Part shown: piece after piece, positions 32,911 to 41,932 of the stretch
Layout of the letters: each line of letters starts with the position of its first letter
Numbering within the stretch: position 1 is the first letter of the stretch
NCBI RefSeq assembly: GCF_006351925.1
Contig: NZ_CP040924.1
Span: 1,200,001 to 1,264,000, forward strand
Direction: 5' to 3'
Length of the DNA: 64,000 nt
Origin: Clostridium thermarum
Lineage (GTDB): Bacteria; Bacillota; Clostridia; Clostridiales; Clostridiaceae
Translations under genes and position numbers: made by a program
The notes under the pieces: generated by a model
The model's input: only the letters and a program-made list of their open reading frames with translations
Database searches by the model: none
What the model was told of the DNA's origin: nothing

Positions 32911-33617
32911 TGCTTAAATTCATATTTGATGGAAAAGACAGTTACGAGGACTATGGCATTCTAATCAGTAAGCGTCCAAGCATCCCTTCTTCTGCACGAA
33001 GGGTCAGTTATATAGATATTCCAGGAAGGCATTCAAAGCTTAGATACGATGAAGAAGCCTTTGACGACATTACCATTTTGGTAGAATGCGTGGTTAAAAG
33101 CATGGGCTCTCTGCAAGGAAAGATTGATGCTATCAAAGCATGGTTGTTTGGCGCAAATGAGGGTGATTTGATTTTCAGTTTTCAGCCAGATAAGCGTTAC
33201 CGGGCTCAGGTAGTTAATGCCATAGAATTTGGGCAGGTATACAGATATACTTCAAGATTTCCAATTGTCTTTAATTGCAGACCTTTCAAATATGCCGTGC
33301 AAAACAATCTGCTAACGATTACAGAAAGTGGCAGCTTTATCACTAACCCTGGAACCATAAAGAGCGAGCCAGTGATCAGTGTTTATGGAAGTGGAGATAT
33401 GGAGCTGACAGTTGGTTCTGAGGTAATCTTACTAAAAGAGATTTCAGATAAAATTATTCTAAACTCTGTTCTTCAGGATGCTTATGACGAGGAAGGACTA
33501 AGTCTCAATTTCAAAATGAAAGGTGAATTTCCACACCTAGAAATAGGGCTCAATAAAATCAGCTGGACAGGAAATGTTCAGAAAATCGAAGTTTTACCGA
33601 ATTGGCGGTGGCTCTAA
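32910..33617 (+). CDS. Distal tail protein (Dit family)
   Basis: 235 residues: FIFDGKDSYEDYGILISKRPSIPSSARRVSYIDIPGRHSKLRYDEEAFDDITILVECVVK...IKAWLFGANEGDLIFSFQPDKRYRAQVVNAIEFGQVYRYTSRFPIVFNCRPFKYAV, the Siphovirus tail component family that forms the baseplate hub. GTG start overlapping the tape measure stop. Its stop overlaps the next ATG (TAATG). Confidence 0.92.
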   Translation: MLKFIFDGKDSYEDYGILISKRPSIPSSARRVSYIDIPGRHSKLRYDEEAFDDITILVECVVKSMGSLQGKIDAIKAWLFGANEGDLIFSFQPDKRYRAQVVNAIEFGQVYRYTSRFPIVFNCRPFKYAVQNNLLTITESGSFITNPGTIKSEPVISVYGSGDMELTVGSEVILLKEISDKIILNSVLQDAYDEEGLSLNFKMKGEFPHLEIGLNKISWTGNVQKIEVLPNWRWL

Positions 33618-35521
33618 TGATAACCGTGTATGACAAGAAGACTAAAAAGGGCAATTTTGATCACAATGGGCTTGCAGTGCTGGATGAATGCATCGCTGCG
33701 GAAATTACAGAAGAACTTAACGGGGATTACAGCTTGGAACTTGAATACCCTGTGGTTTCACGAAAAGCACAATATCTAGAAGAATTCAATATTATCAAAG
33801 CCAATGGACAGCTATTTAGAATCTATAAAGTTGAAAGCATTCAGGAGAAGGTGAGCAAGCTTAAAGTGTGGGCAAGACATATATTCTATGATCTTGCTTA
33901 TTATTTTATCGAGTCTGTAAGAATCCTAAATGCCAATACGAAAGAAGCACTGCAGGGCACAATACCTCCGGAATTGCAGGCAGTGTATGATTTTACAGCA
34001 CCTGAAGAAAATATCGCACCGTTTGCAGCAAAGGAAATCAATGTTGCGGATGCCATGTTTCGCTTGATAGGCGTCTATGGCGGCGAGATTAAAAGGGATA
34101 ATTACAAAGCGCACATTCTTGAAAAAGTTGGGGCTGAGCGCGGCGTTCTTATCAAGTACGGCAAAAACATTAAAGGTATGAAAGTCATTGAGGATACCAG
34201 CGAAATAGCAACCAGGATTTATCCTGTTGGTGCAAGCGGTCTGTTGCTGCCTGAACGTTATATTGAAGTAGAAGGAACTTCTGGCGATATCCTTGCTTTT
34301 CCTATAACAAAGAAGGTTGAATTTAAAGACTGCAAGGACGTGGAAAGCTTAAGAGCCAAAGCAATGGATTATGCAAAGACAAGTGCGCAACCAAAACTCT
34401 TTATCACGATAGACTTCCTTGAGCTCAGTAAGACGGAAGAATATAAGGGGTTTTTAGAATTAACCGTTGTTGAAGTAGGAGATATTGTTACTGTTAAACA
34501 CGAAAAGCTTGGAACCTGTACAAATCTAAGAGTTATAAAAAAGAAAATTGATTTGATCAATCCAATAAATACAAAGATTGAATTAGGTGACCCGCTAAAT
34601 ACCATTATTGAGAAATTGGATACCAGTAAACTTTTAGAAGAAATAAATAGTGCTATAGTAGGAACACTCAGCAGCGTCATCATCAAGAAAAACAGCGATG
34701 TTATTAACATTGCGACATCCAATTATCCAGCGATGATTGTCGGTATTTCTGCTAAAGCGGATACCAACCTAAACTGCAATATCAGCATGACTGGAAAGGC
34801 CAGCGAGGATTGTTCCATTGAACTTCTGTTTTCGCTGGATGGAAAATACTACGACTTTAAGCCGGTTCAGAAGCTGGCCGCTGGAAACAATGTCATCGGC
34901 TTGCCGCTGCCAATGCCTCAGGTTACTGCTGGCAATCATACCTTTATGGTTGAGATGAAAGTTACTGCAGGAAAATTTACTATAGAAAAAAACAATCTGC
35001 AAATTAGTATTGAGGGAAGAGATCTGGAAGGCGGATTAAGTGCCAGTATTCCAAGGGCCGAAGTGGTTTATACATTCTTGTTCAATCTATTCAGGCTAAA
35101 AATAGATGCTTTTGGCGTAATGACAAGTCAGCTATTTGAGCAGATATGTCACATAGATATGGATGGTTATGAAAGACAGACATACTCAGAGTTCTCAGAG
35201 CAGTTTCTAAAAGGGATTCAGACAAGCGGCATTGGTAGCTTGACACTTGAAAATATGGGCATTATTGAGACATTCAGCGAAAGAACACAGTCGAACTATT
35301 TATATGACCATCTCTTTATAAATTGGAATAGCGACTTTGATAAGAAACCAGATGGCAGTTATGACTATTACAGTAGGGCGGCGATCAAGGAACCCATCCT
35401 GGAAAGTACAGGTGGATTTGTTGAAAATTTAGGTTCAGGGGCATTGTATTCTTTGACGCTTCCAAGTAAAGCACTATACAAGGATCTAGTAGCTATTAGA
35501 GCAACGATTGATGAAATTTAA
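33617..35521 (+). CDS. Tail-associated endopeptidase / Tal-like protein
   Basis: 634 residues. The N-terminal 370 residues match the prophage endopeptidase tail family: MITVYDKKTKKGNFDHNGLAVLDECIAAEITEELNGDYSLELEYPV...FRIYKVESIQEKVSKLKVWARHIFYDLAYYFIE...TRIYPVGASGLLLPERYIE...VGDIVTVKHEKLGTCTNLRVIKKKIDLINPINTKIELG. The rest is beta-rich and may carry carbohydrate binding. It forms the tail tip. A separate lytic active site is not evident. ATG 33617 overlaps the Dit stop. Confidence 0.88.
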   Translation: MITVYDKKTKKGNFDHNGLAVLDECIAAEITEELNGDYSLELEYPVVSRKAQYLEEFNIIKANGQLFRIYKVESIQEKVSKLKVWARHIFYDLAYYFIESVRILNANTKEALQGTIPPELQAVYDFTAPEENIAPFAAKEINVADAMFRLIGVYGGEIKRDNYKAHILEKVGAERGVLIKYGKNIKGMKVIEDTSEIATRIYPVGASGLLLPERYIEVEGTSGDILAFPITKKVEFKDCKDVESLRAKAMDYAKTSAQPKLFITIDFLELSKTEEYKGFLELTVVEVGDIVTVKHEKLGTCTNLRVIKKKIDLINPINTKIELGDPLNTIIEKLDTSKLLEEINSAIVGTLSSVIIKKNSDVINIATSNYPAMIVGISAKADTNLNCNISMTGKASEDCSIELLFSLDGKYYDFKPVQKLAAGNNVIGLPLPMPQVTAGNHTFMVEMKVTAGKFTIEKNNLQISIEGRDLEGGLSASIPRAEVVYTFLFNLFRLKIDAFGVMTSQLFEQICHIDMDGYERQTYSEFSEQFLKGIQTSGIGSLTLENMGIIETFSERTQSNYLYDHLFINWNSDFDKKPDGSYDYYSRAAIKEPILESTGGFVENLGSGALYSLTLPSKALYKDLVAIRATIDEI

Positions 35522-35532
35522 GGGGTGATGAT

Positions 35533-36702
35533 ATGCCAATCATAGCTGAAATAAGTCTTCCTAAGGGGAGCAGTGGCATGACACAGCTAGGCGGAACAAA
35601 CGACGATTCAACTGTGTCCCTTCCGGATATGGGATTTAACTTCTATTATAATGGCTCAGTCATTCGGCAGCTATACAGCAGCGGCAACTCATGGGTAGGT
35701 TTTGGCAGCGGTTCACAGCATCTTAACATCAATAACCGGGATGCCAGTTATAATAGACTTCTTTATGCAAACGAAGTTGAACATGGTATAAAGCTCTTTA
35801 GAATACGATTTGAAGGAAATTATTATTACAGTAATTGGGGTGCAAACAACCTTGTTTGGGAACTTTCGGTTTTTGAAACTGGAGTGATAAGACTGGTTCT
35901 TGAGAAGTTTCCTAACAATGGAACCAACAACTTTGCAAATCCAAATGTAGGGACAGTAACGCTCAGCCTTTCTGAGGGGAAATCGTATATTTTTTCGCCA
36001 TTAGATCCAACCGGAAAAAACTACACCATTCAAGAAGGCTCATATATCCCGGCTGAAAGCAAATTTTTAATGGTGGATACGGAAGGGGTTAAAACCTATG
36101 GGAATAGCGCAGGGGTGATGCAGTGGTACAAAATCGGAGAGCTTCCTTTGACAGAAAATATATTTAAGACTTATGGCATTGAGATGCTGCCTAATTCATT
36201 AGAAGGACTTATCGATGATGCACCACTACTGTTTCATTACACTGATAATCCCAATATCCTGGCAAATAAAAATGCATATCAGCTAAAGCTGACAGAGGTT
36301 GTTACGAGCAGGCCTCTTGTTTTGCTTCAAAACTTTGATTTTGAAATCCATGAAGGAAAACTGATTGATAGATTTGAAATTGAAAAGACTACTTCCAAGC
36401 GAGATGCAAATGGCAATGAGATTTCTACAAATGGCAGAATTTATATTTCTCTTAGCGTCGATATGGGAAGTAGTTTTTTAACATTTAATGCAGCGACATC
36501 ATCCTTTGAAACTATTAATATAAATGACTTAGCGGCTTTTAAGTCAAATGGAATTGCTGCTTCTGCGCTCACAGGAATTGACTATGATGAGCTAAATGCA
36601 AGGCTTCAAGACACAAGAAAAATTCGGTTTGCCTATCTCCTTGAGAAACCGACCCTTGAGGATGTATGCAAACTTAGAAAAATAAAGATTTTTTACAGAT
36701 AG
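35533..36702 (+). CDS. Tail tip / baseplate protein, beta-rich
   Basis: 389 residues. Dominated by Gly, Asn, Ser and aromatic beta-strand patterns (SLPDMGFNFYYNGSVIRQLYSSGNSWVGFGSGSQHLNINNRDASYNRLLYANEVEHGIKLFRIRFEGNYYY), with no recognisable enzyme motif. Located between the Tal-like protein and another large beta-rich protein, so a structural tail tip or receptor-binding role is likely. AAGGGGTG lies upstream of the ATG. Precise family not recognised. Confidence 0.65.
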   Translation: MPIIAEISLPKGSSGMTQLGGTNDDSTVSLPDMGFNFYYNGSVIRQLYSSGNSWVGFGSGSQHLNINNRDASYNRLLYANEVEHGIKLFRIRFEGNYYYSNWGANNLVWELSVFETGVIRLVLEKFPNNGTNNFANPNVGTVTLSLSEGKSYIFSPLDPTGKNYTIQEGSYIPAESKFLMVDTEGVKTYGNSAGVMQWYKIGELPLTENIFKTYGIEMLPNSLEGLIDDAPLLFHYTDNPNILANKNAYQLKLTEVVTSRPLVLLQNFDFEIHEGKLIDRFEIEKTTSKRDANGNEISTNGRIYISLSVDMGSSFLTFNAATSSFETININDLAAFKSNGIAASALTGIDYDELNARLQDTRKIRFAYLLEKPTLEDVCKLRKIKIFYR

Positions 36703-36716
36703 GAGGTGTCCCGCTT

Positions 36717-38396
36717 GTGAAGAAAAACAACGTGGTCTATGAAAGTGTTTCATACAATAAAGATCTTTTAAATGGTGAAATATATTCTGAAACCAAAATA
36801 AAAAGAAAAAACGGCATAAAAGGAAAAGTGAGACTAGAGCTATTTGATGCCAAAACCGGTCAAAAAACTACCGAAGCCTATACAGAAAATTTAATTCCAG
36901 ATTTGTATTTCAAGGATACGTTTTTAAATCAGTTCTTAAGCGGCATTATGGCCGTTGGAAATACAAGACAATCTTACAATTATAACTGGTTCAATTACTT
37001 GTATCTTACGGATCATGATAAGCCAGAACATCCCAGTGAACAAAGGGTTATGGGGAATGTCATTGGCTATGCCCATAGGAACAGCGCATATTCAGGCAAT
37101 GACCCTCAACGTGGAACGATTAACCTGGCTGAGTCAAGCTTTGTTGTGACGGACAGTAAGCTCAAGGTCAATTTTGTTTTTGATTTTCCTACACATGCTG
37201 CTAATGGTCGGATTGAAAGCATTTACTGGGCAGAGGCGGATCCTGCTAATAAAGACTATGCTTACATGGGTGCTTCTATTTTTGGAAGAGAAAGCGGAGA
37301 TAACAACTATTATATCGATAGTACATTAAATCCTAAGCGGTATTGGGCCATTTACTATTTCTTTGGATACGCTGTTGACATTAAGTTCACAAGTCCGACA
37401 AAAGGGTGGGGTCTACTGGATGGAAAAAGTACTAGTGTGACACAAACCCCCTATTTACAGTTTCCTGAAAATTTAAAAGGGCATTGGTTGATGATCCCTT
37501 TTGATCTTAATGCAAATGACATTGCTCTGATAGATCAGGCAGTTAAGCTGCTAAACTCAGAAGGAAACCCGCTTATTCAGGACAGTAATCACGCTGTCAG
37601 AAAATATGACGGTCTTACAAATGTTTTTCCTTATACTCAACCAGATGGGAACTTCATTTTTATAGGTTATTATCTTTATTCCATTTCATCAGATACTTAT
37701 ATGCGCATTTATAAATGGAGTAAAGTTGGCGTGCAGCTTAGTTTTGTGGATGTGAATATGAGCCAAAAGTTTAAAGATGTAGATTACAACATTCCTTTTT
37801 CGTATTCGCAGGTTTTGGCTAGCGGTGTCTATCTTGATGGCTGCATTGATATTGTAGGTTATACAAATCGACTTGATCAGCAGTTTAACGAGCAAGTTTA
37901 TACCAGCAGATGGATCCGCGTTGATGCTGCTGGCAACAAAATAGGGGATATGAACATCAAGCCGAAAATCGGCAACTCCACTTGGTTTGGCCTAAAAGGG
38001 ATGGATAGTGGCAATATAGAAAGGCGATGCAGAATTTCACAAATGTATCGCAGTGCAAATAAGATTTATCTCTACTATACATCTGTGCAAGGTGGTGCAG
38101 GTTTCTACCAAGTGATAACACCTTCAGGCAATCTTCTTGAACCTTATAAAGCATATTTTGGCCTTAATAATGCCAGCTACTATTCCTATCACAATATTTT
38201 AGGAACGGATAGATGGATTAGCAGGTATTATGGGAACAATCGAAATTATCAATTAATTCAATGGATGCTTCTTAGCAGACCTATAGGTGCTCATACAAAA
38301 CTCACTCAGCCGGTTGAAAAAACAGAGGCAAATACCATGAAAATTCAATATATGTTTGAAATTGACCTCGTTGATTATGGCGAGGATTATTTTTAA
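36717..38396 (+). CDS. Putative receptor-binding / tail fibre protein
   Basis: 559 residues, beta-rich and Tyr/Asn rich (YNYNWFNYLYLTDHDKPEHPSEQRVMGNVIGYAHRNSAYSGNDPQRGTINLAES; RWISRYYGNNRNYQLIQWMLLSRPIGAHTKL). The N-terminal about 60 residues probably attach to the baseplate (VRLELFDAKTGQKTTEAYTENLI). The last large tail gene before lysis is the usual position for the host-recognition protein. GTG start with GGAGGTG upstream. Family not recognised; the assignment is by position and composition. Confidence 0.6.
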   Translation: MKKNNVVYESVSYNKDLLNGEIYSETKIKRKNGIKGKVRLELFDAKTGQKTTEAYTENLIPDLYFKDTFLNQFLSGIMAVGNTRQSYNYNWFNYLYLTDHDKPEHPSEQRVMGNVIGYAHRNSAYSGNDPQRGTINLAESSFVVTDSKLKVNFVFDFPTHAANGRIESIYWAEADPANKDYAYMGASIFGRESGDNNYYIDSTLNPKRYWAIYYFFGYAVDIKFTSPTKGWGLLDGKSTSVTQTPYLQFPENLKGHWLMIPFDLNANDIALIDQAVKLLNSEGNPLIQDSNHAVRKYDGLTNVFPYTQPDGNFIFIGYYLYSISSDTYMRIYKWSKVGVQLSFVDVNMSQKFKDVDYNIPFSYSQVLASGVYLDGCIDIVGYTNRLDQQFNEQVYTSRWIRVDAAGNKIGDMNIKPKIGNSTWFGLKGMDSGNIERRCRISQMYRSANKIYLYYTSVQGGAGFYQVITPSGNLLEPYKAYFGLNNASYYSYHNILGTDRWISRYYGNNRNYQLIQWMLLSRPIGAHTKLTQPVEKTEANTMKIQYMFEIDLVDYGEDYF

Positions 38397-38412
38397 GGAT
38401 GGAGGAACAAAG

Positions 38413-38817
38413 ATGAAAAACTTTATTAACACCATGCAGATTGCATTTACTGCTGCGGGAGGGTACCTGGGATGGATTTTAGGAGGTCTAGACGGGTTTT
38501 TATATGCGCTTTTGGCTTTTGTTGTGATTGACTATGGAACCGGGTTGATGCTCGCGATTATTGAAAGGAAGCTGTCCAGTGAGATTGGTTTCAGAGGCAT
38601 TTTTAAGAAAATCTTCATATTTCTGATGGTTGCAATTGGACATACAATCGATGCCCATATTATTCAAAACGGTAGTGCTATTCGCACCGCCGTTATTTTT
38701 TTCTACATTTCCAATGAAGGCATCAGTATTCTAGAAAATGCGGCAAGCATTGGGCTTCCTGTGCCAGATAAGCTGAAAGCTATTCTTAAGCAGTTAAACG
38801 AGGAGGAATCAAAATGA
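38413..38817 (+). CDS. Phage holin (TcdE/LydD-like family)
   Basis: 134 residues: MKNFINTMQIAFTAAGGYLGWILGGLDGFLYALLAFVVIDYGTGLMLAIIERKLSSEIGFRGIFKKIFIFLMVAIGHTIDAHI...AVIFFYISNEGISILENAASIGLPVPDKLKAIL. Three membrane segments and the SNEGISILENA signature of the toxin-secretion/phage-lysis holin family. It permits endolysin release. Start 38413 has GGAGG at the right distance. It overlaps the amidase gene by 4 bases, a lysis cassette. Confidence 0.93.
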   Translation: MKNFINTMQIAFTAAGGYLGWILGGLDGFLYALLAFVVIDYGTGLMLAIIERKLSSEIGFRGIFKKIFIFLMVAIGHTIDAHIIQNGSAIRTAVIFFYISNEGISILENAASIGLPVPDKLKAILKQLNEEESK

Positions 38818-39518
38818 ATCTTCATACTTTGTATCTAACTGAAAATGCCTGTTACAAGGCTGGTAAAAGCATCAAACCACAAGGGATCATGGTACATTCC
38901 ACAGGTGCCAATAACCCGAATCTTAAAAGGTATGTTGGCCCAGATGATGGACTATTGGGGAAAAACCTAAACAATAATCACTGGAATAAGGATAAGCCAG
39001 ATGGCAGAGAAGTTTGCCCACACGCTTTTATTGGCAGGCTAAACGATGGCTCCATTGCTACTTATCAAACATTACCCTGGAATCACCGGGGTTGGCATGC
39101 CGGAGGAAGTGCCAATGATACACATATAGGATTTGAAATCTGCGAGGATGGACTCACTGATTTCTCATATTTTAATGCGGTTTATAAGGAAGCTGTGGAG
39201 CTATGCGTATATCTTTGCAAAATCTATGGTCTTAGTGAGAAAAACATCATCTGCCACAGCGAAGCTTATAAACTAGGTATTGCAAGTAACCATGCGGATG
39301 TTATGCACTGGTTTCTAAAGCATGATAAGTCCATGGATACATTTAGAACTGATGTAAAGAAACAATTGGAGGAAGAAAAAGCCTCAAATCCTGTTACATC
39401 ACAAACTAAACTATATCGTGTACAAATCGGTGCCTACTCGGTTAAAGCCAATGCCGAAGCTCAGCTTGCAAAGGCAAAAGCCGCTGGATTTAAAGACGCT
39501 TTTATTAAATATGAATAA
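38814..39518 (+). CDS. N-acetylmuramoyl-L-alanine amidase endolysin with SPOR domain
   Basis: 234 residues. Amidase_2 domain: GIMVHSTGANNP (zinc His28), CPHAFIGRLNDGSIATYQTLPWNHRGWHAGG, THIGFEICEDG, and IICHSEAY...ASNHADVMHWF with the further zinc ligands. The C-terminal SPOR-type repeat (TKLYRVQIGAYSVKANAEAQLAKAKAAGFKDAFIKYE) binds denuded peptidoglycan. Cleaves the amide bond between MurNAc and the stem peptide. Translationally coupled to the holin. Confidence 0.95.
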   Translation: MNLHTLYLTENACYKAGKSIKPQGIMVHSTGANNPNLKRYVGPDDGLLGKNLNNNHWNKDKPDGREVCPHAFIGRLNDGSIATYQTLPWNHRGWHAGGSANDTHIGFEICEDGLTDFSYFNAVYKEAVELCVYLCKIYGLSEKNIICHSEAYKLGIASNHADVMHWFLKHDKSMDTFRTDVKKQLEEEKASNPVTSQTKLYRVQIGAYSVKANAEAQLAKAKAAGFKDAFIKYE

Positions 39519-39531
39519 TGAATAGAAAGTT

Positions 39532-39563
39532 GCCTGTGGGTGTGTTCCTGCAGGCTCTTTTTT
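39532..39563 (+). terminator. Rho-independent terminator after the lysis genes
   Basis: GCCTG (39532-39536) with CAGGC (39551-39555), then TCTTTTTT. It closes the late operon and separates it from the recombinase cassette. Confidence 0.8.
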
Positions 39564-39591
39564 CGTTCTGATTCAAATTTATTTTTATAAA

Positions 39592-39632
39592 CCCTCAACT
39601 TCGACCTGTTCCCACGGCTATTAGGTAGGAGG
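39592..39632 (+). promoter_or_regulatory. Dispersed RNA-like element, copy 3
   Basis: CCTCAACTT, 14-base spacer, GGCTATTAGGTAGGAGG. The last bases are themselves the ribosome binding site of the gene at 39642. ACCCTC and AGGT/GGAGGT can pair within the element. The spacing of the two conserved boxes is identical to copies 1 and 2. Confidence 0.6.
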
Positions 39633-39641
39633 TAATGCTTT

Positions 39642-39878
39642 ATGAATCAGAACGATAATAAAAAAGTTACAAAGGTTTCGGATGAAACAACAGAAAACAG
39701 AATCGAAGCAAAGAGAGTATCGCAGGAACAGTTGAAGTGTGAGTTTGATTATATTCAGGCAGAGAAATTACTTAGAAAGATGCTCCAAAAAGGTTTAATA
39801 ACTGAAGTAGAATTCAACAAGATAGACGCACTTAATCGCCAAACTTTCTCCCCTTTTTTAGCAGAGATAATGCCTTGA
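39642..39878 (+). CDS. Small SHOCT-like protein upstream of recombinases
   Basis: 78 residues. The C-terminal half (FDYIQAEKLLRKMLQKGLITEVEFNKIDALNRQTFSPFLAEI) is a short SHOCT-like helical hairpin; the N-terminus is charged and disordered. This protein type commonly precedes serine-recombinase genes in clostridial prophages and ICEs and might act as an accessory or directionality factor; unproven. Its ribosome binding site lies in copy 3 of the dispersed element. Confidence 0.65.
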   Translation: MNQNDNKKVTKVSDETTENRIEAKRVSQEQLKCEFDYIQAEKLLRKMLQKGLITEVEFNKIDALNRQTFSPFLAEIMP

Positions 39879-39939
39879 ATCCGTTGATATATAAAGGTTT
39901 CAGAGGTAATATGTGACCTACCAAGAAGGAGGTGAGTTG

Positions 39940-41496
39940 ATGAAAAAGATAACGAAAATAGAAGGAAATCAAGATTATATTTTTAAGCCGAAAACACGAG
40001 TAGTTGCCTACTGTCGTGTTTCAACGGACAGTGATGATCAATTAGTCAGTTTGCATGCACAAAAATCCCATTATGAAACCTACATAAAGGCAAATTCAGA
40101 ATGGGATTATGCAGGCTTATATTATGACGAGGGTATCAGCGGTACCAAAAAGGAAAATCGCTCTGACCTGCTTAGATTGTTGTCAGATTGCGAATCTGGA
40201 ATGATTGACCTAATTATTACAAAGTCCGTCAGCCGGTTTGCTAGAAACACTACAGACTGCTTGGAGATGGTTCGTAAACTGCTTGACCTTGGGGTTCATA
40301 TCTATTTTGAGAAGGAAAACATTAATACGGGGTCAATGGAAAGCGAGTTAATGCTCTCCATTTTAAGTGGGCTTGCAGAAAGTGAGTCTGTTTCTATTTC
40401 GGAAAATGCAAAATGGGCAATTCAAAGAAGATTTCAAAACGGAACCTTTAAAATCTCCTATCCACCATACGGTTATGAAAACATTGATGGTCAGATGATA
40501 GTAAATCCTGAACAGGCTGAAGTTGTAAGATATATTTTTGCAGAAGTATTATCGGGTAAAGGTACACAGAAAATTGCAGATGATCTTAATCAAAGGAATA
40601 TTCCAACAAAAAGAGGAGGACATTGGACGTCTACAACTATTCGAGGGATTCTTAAGAATGAGAAATATACGGGTGATATTATACTGCAAAAAACCTATAC
40701 AGACTTCCAATTTAATAAGCGCACCAACAATGGTGAGAAAAATAAATATTTAATTAAGAATCACCATGAAGCAATTATAAGCTATGAGGTGTTTGAGGCA
40801 GCTGAAGCTGCTTTAAGTCAAAGGGCAAAGGAAAAAGGAGTCGAGAAGAGTAGTGACAAATATCAAATGCGATATCCCTTCTCTGGTAAGATAATATGTT
40901 CAGAATGCGGTAGTACCTTTAAAAGACGGATTCATTCAACAGGTGCAAAAAAATATATAGCATGGTGCTGCAGCAGGCACTTAAAGCAGGTAACAGATTG
41001 TTCCATGCAGTTTATACGAGATGAGGATGTAAAGACTGCATTTGTTACGATGATAAATAAACTGATTTACGGAAGGAAAATAATTCTAAAACCTTTATTG
41101 GATACTTTGCGTGAGATGAGCAGGTCTGACAACCTCTCGAGAATTCAGGAATTAGATAAGCAAATAGAAAAGAAAGCTGAACAAAAAGAACTGCTTGTAA
41201 AACTTATGGCAAAGGGTTATCTGGAGCCTGCTCTTTTTAATAGAGAAAGCAATGAACTGCGAATGGAACTAGAAAACTATATAGAGCAGAAAGAAGCCTT
41301 AATTCAGGCCGTGAATGGAGAATTATCAAAGGTGCAGGAAGTGAGTAACTTGATGAAGTTTACAAATAAGGCTGAAATGATTGATTCCTTTGATGATCAA
41401 CTTTTTAATGAGTATGTTGAAAGAATTGTTGTTTTCTCAAGGACAGAGATAGGTTTCATGCTTAAATGCGAAATCACATTAAGGGAAAGGATTTGA
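39940..41496 (+). CDS. Large serine recombinase 1 (integrase)
   Basis: 518 residues. Resolvase catalytic domain [21 protein letters not shown] (catalytic Ser28), DEGISGTKKENR, ITKSVSRFARNT, then a recombinase domain (YPPYGYEN...GKGTQKIADDLNQRNIPTKRGGHWTSTTIRGILKNEKYTGD) and zinc ribbon (CSECGSTFKRR...WCCSRHLKQ...C) with a coiled C-terminus. It probably mediates attP x attB integration, alone or with the third recombinase. GGAGGTG precedes the ATG at 39940. Confidence 0.95.
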   Translation: MKKITKIEGNQDYIFKPKTRVVAYCRVSTDSDDQLVSLHAQKSHYETYIKANSEWDYAGLYYDEGISGTKKENRSDLLRLLSDCESGMIDLIITKSVSRFARNTTDCLEMVRKLLDLGVHIYFEKENINTGSMESELMLSILSGLAESESVSISENAKWAIQRRFQNGTFKISYPPYGYENIDGQMIVNPEQAEVVRYIFAEVLSGKGTQKIADDLNQRNIPTKRGGHWTSTTIRGILKNEKYTGDIILQKTYTDFQFNKRTNNGEKNKYLIKNHHEAIISYEVFEAAEAALSQRAKEKGVEKSSDKYQMRYPFSGKIICSECGSTFKRRIHSTGAKKYIAWCCSRHLKQVTDCSMQFIRDEDVKTAFVTMINKLIYGRKIILKPLLDTLREMSRSDNLSRIQELDKQIEKKAEQKELLVKLMAKGYLEPALFNRESNELRMELENYIEQKEALIQAVNGELSKVQEVSNLMKFTNKAEMIDSFDDQLFNEYVERIVVFSRTEIGFMLKCEITLRERI

Positions 41497-41500
41497 GAGA

Positions 41501-41932
41501 ATGGCACACACGCCTTATGGATACAGAATTGAGAATGGGATAGCGGTTATCGATGAAGAAAAAGCTGAAAAGATTAGGCTCTTATATGAAAGTTATTTAT
41601 CAGGTCTATTCTTATCAGCCGCAGCTAAAAAAGCTGGAATAGAAGCTTATCATGGAACAGTTGGAAGGATGCTTCAAAATGAATGTTATCTTGGAGATGG
41701 CTATTACCCCGCCATTATTGATAAAGAAACATATGAAAAAGCAGAAGCTGAGAGGGTAAACAGAGCCAAAAAGCTTGGCAGAATATTTGAACCCAAGGAA
41801 GATTATAAACCTACTATATCTAAATCTTTTATCACGGAACCTATAGTCAATAAACACACAAATCCTTTTAAACAAGCGGAATATGTTTATAGTTTAATAA
41901 AAAGTGAGGGGCATCAAGATGGCAGTAAGTAA
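41501..41932 (+). CDS. Recombinase-domain-only accessory protein
   Basis: 143 residues: [94 protein letters not shown]. This is the middle DNA-binding recombinase domain of large serine recombinases, without the Ser catalytic domain, the zinc ribbon and the coiled coil. It is intact, begins 4 bases after recombinase 1 and overlaps recombinase 3, so it is a designed third member of the cassette rather than a relic; it may modulate DNA binding. Confidence 0.85.
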   Translation: MAHTPYGYRIENGIAVIDEEKAEKIRLLYESYLSGLFLSAAAKKAGIEAYHGTVGRMLQNECYLGDGYYPAIIDKETYEKAEAERVNRAKKLGRIFEPKEDYKPTISKSFITEPIVNKHTNPFKQAEYVYSLIKSEGHQDGSK

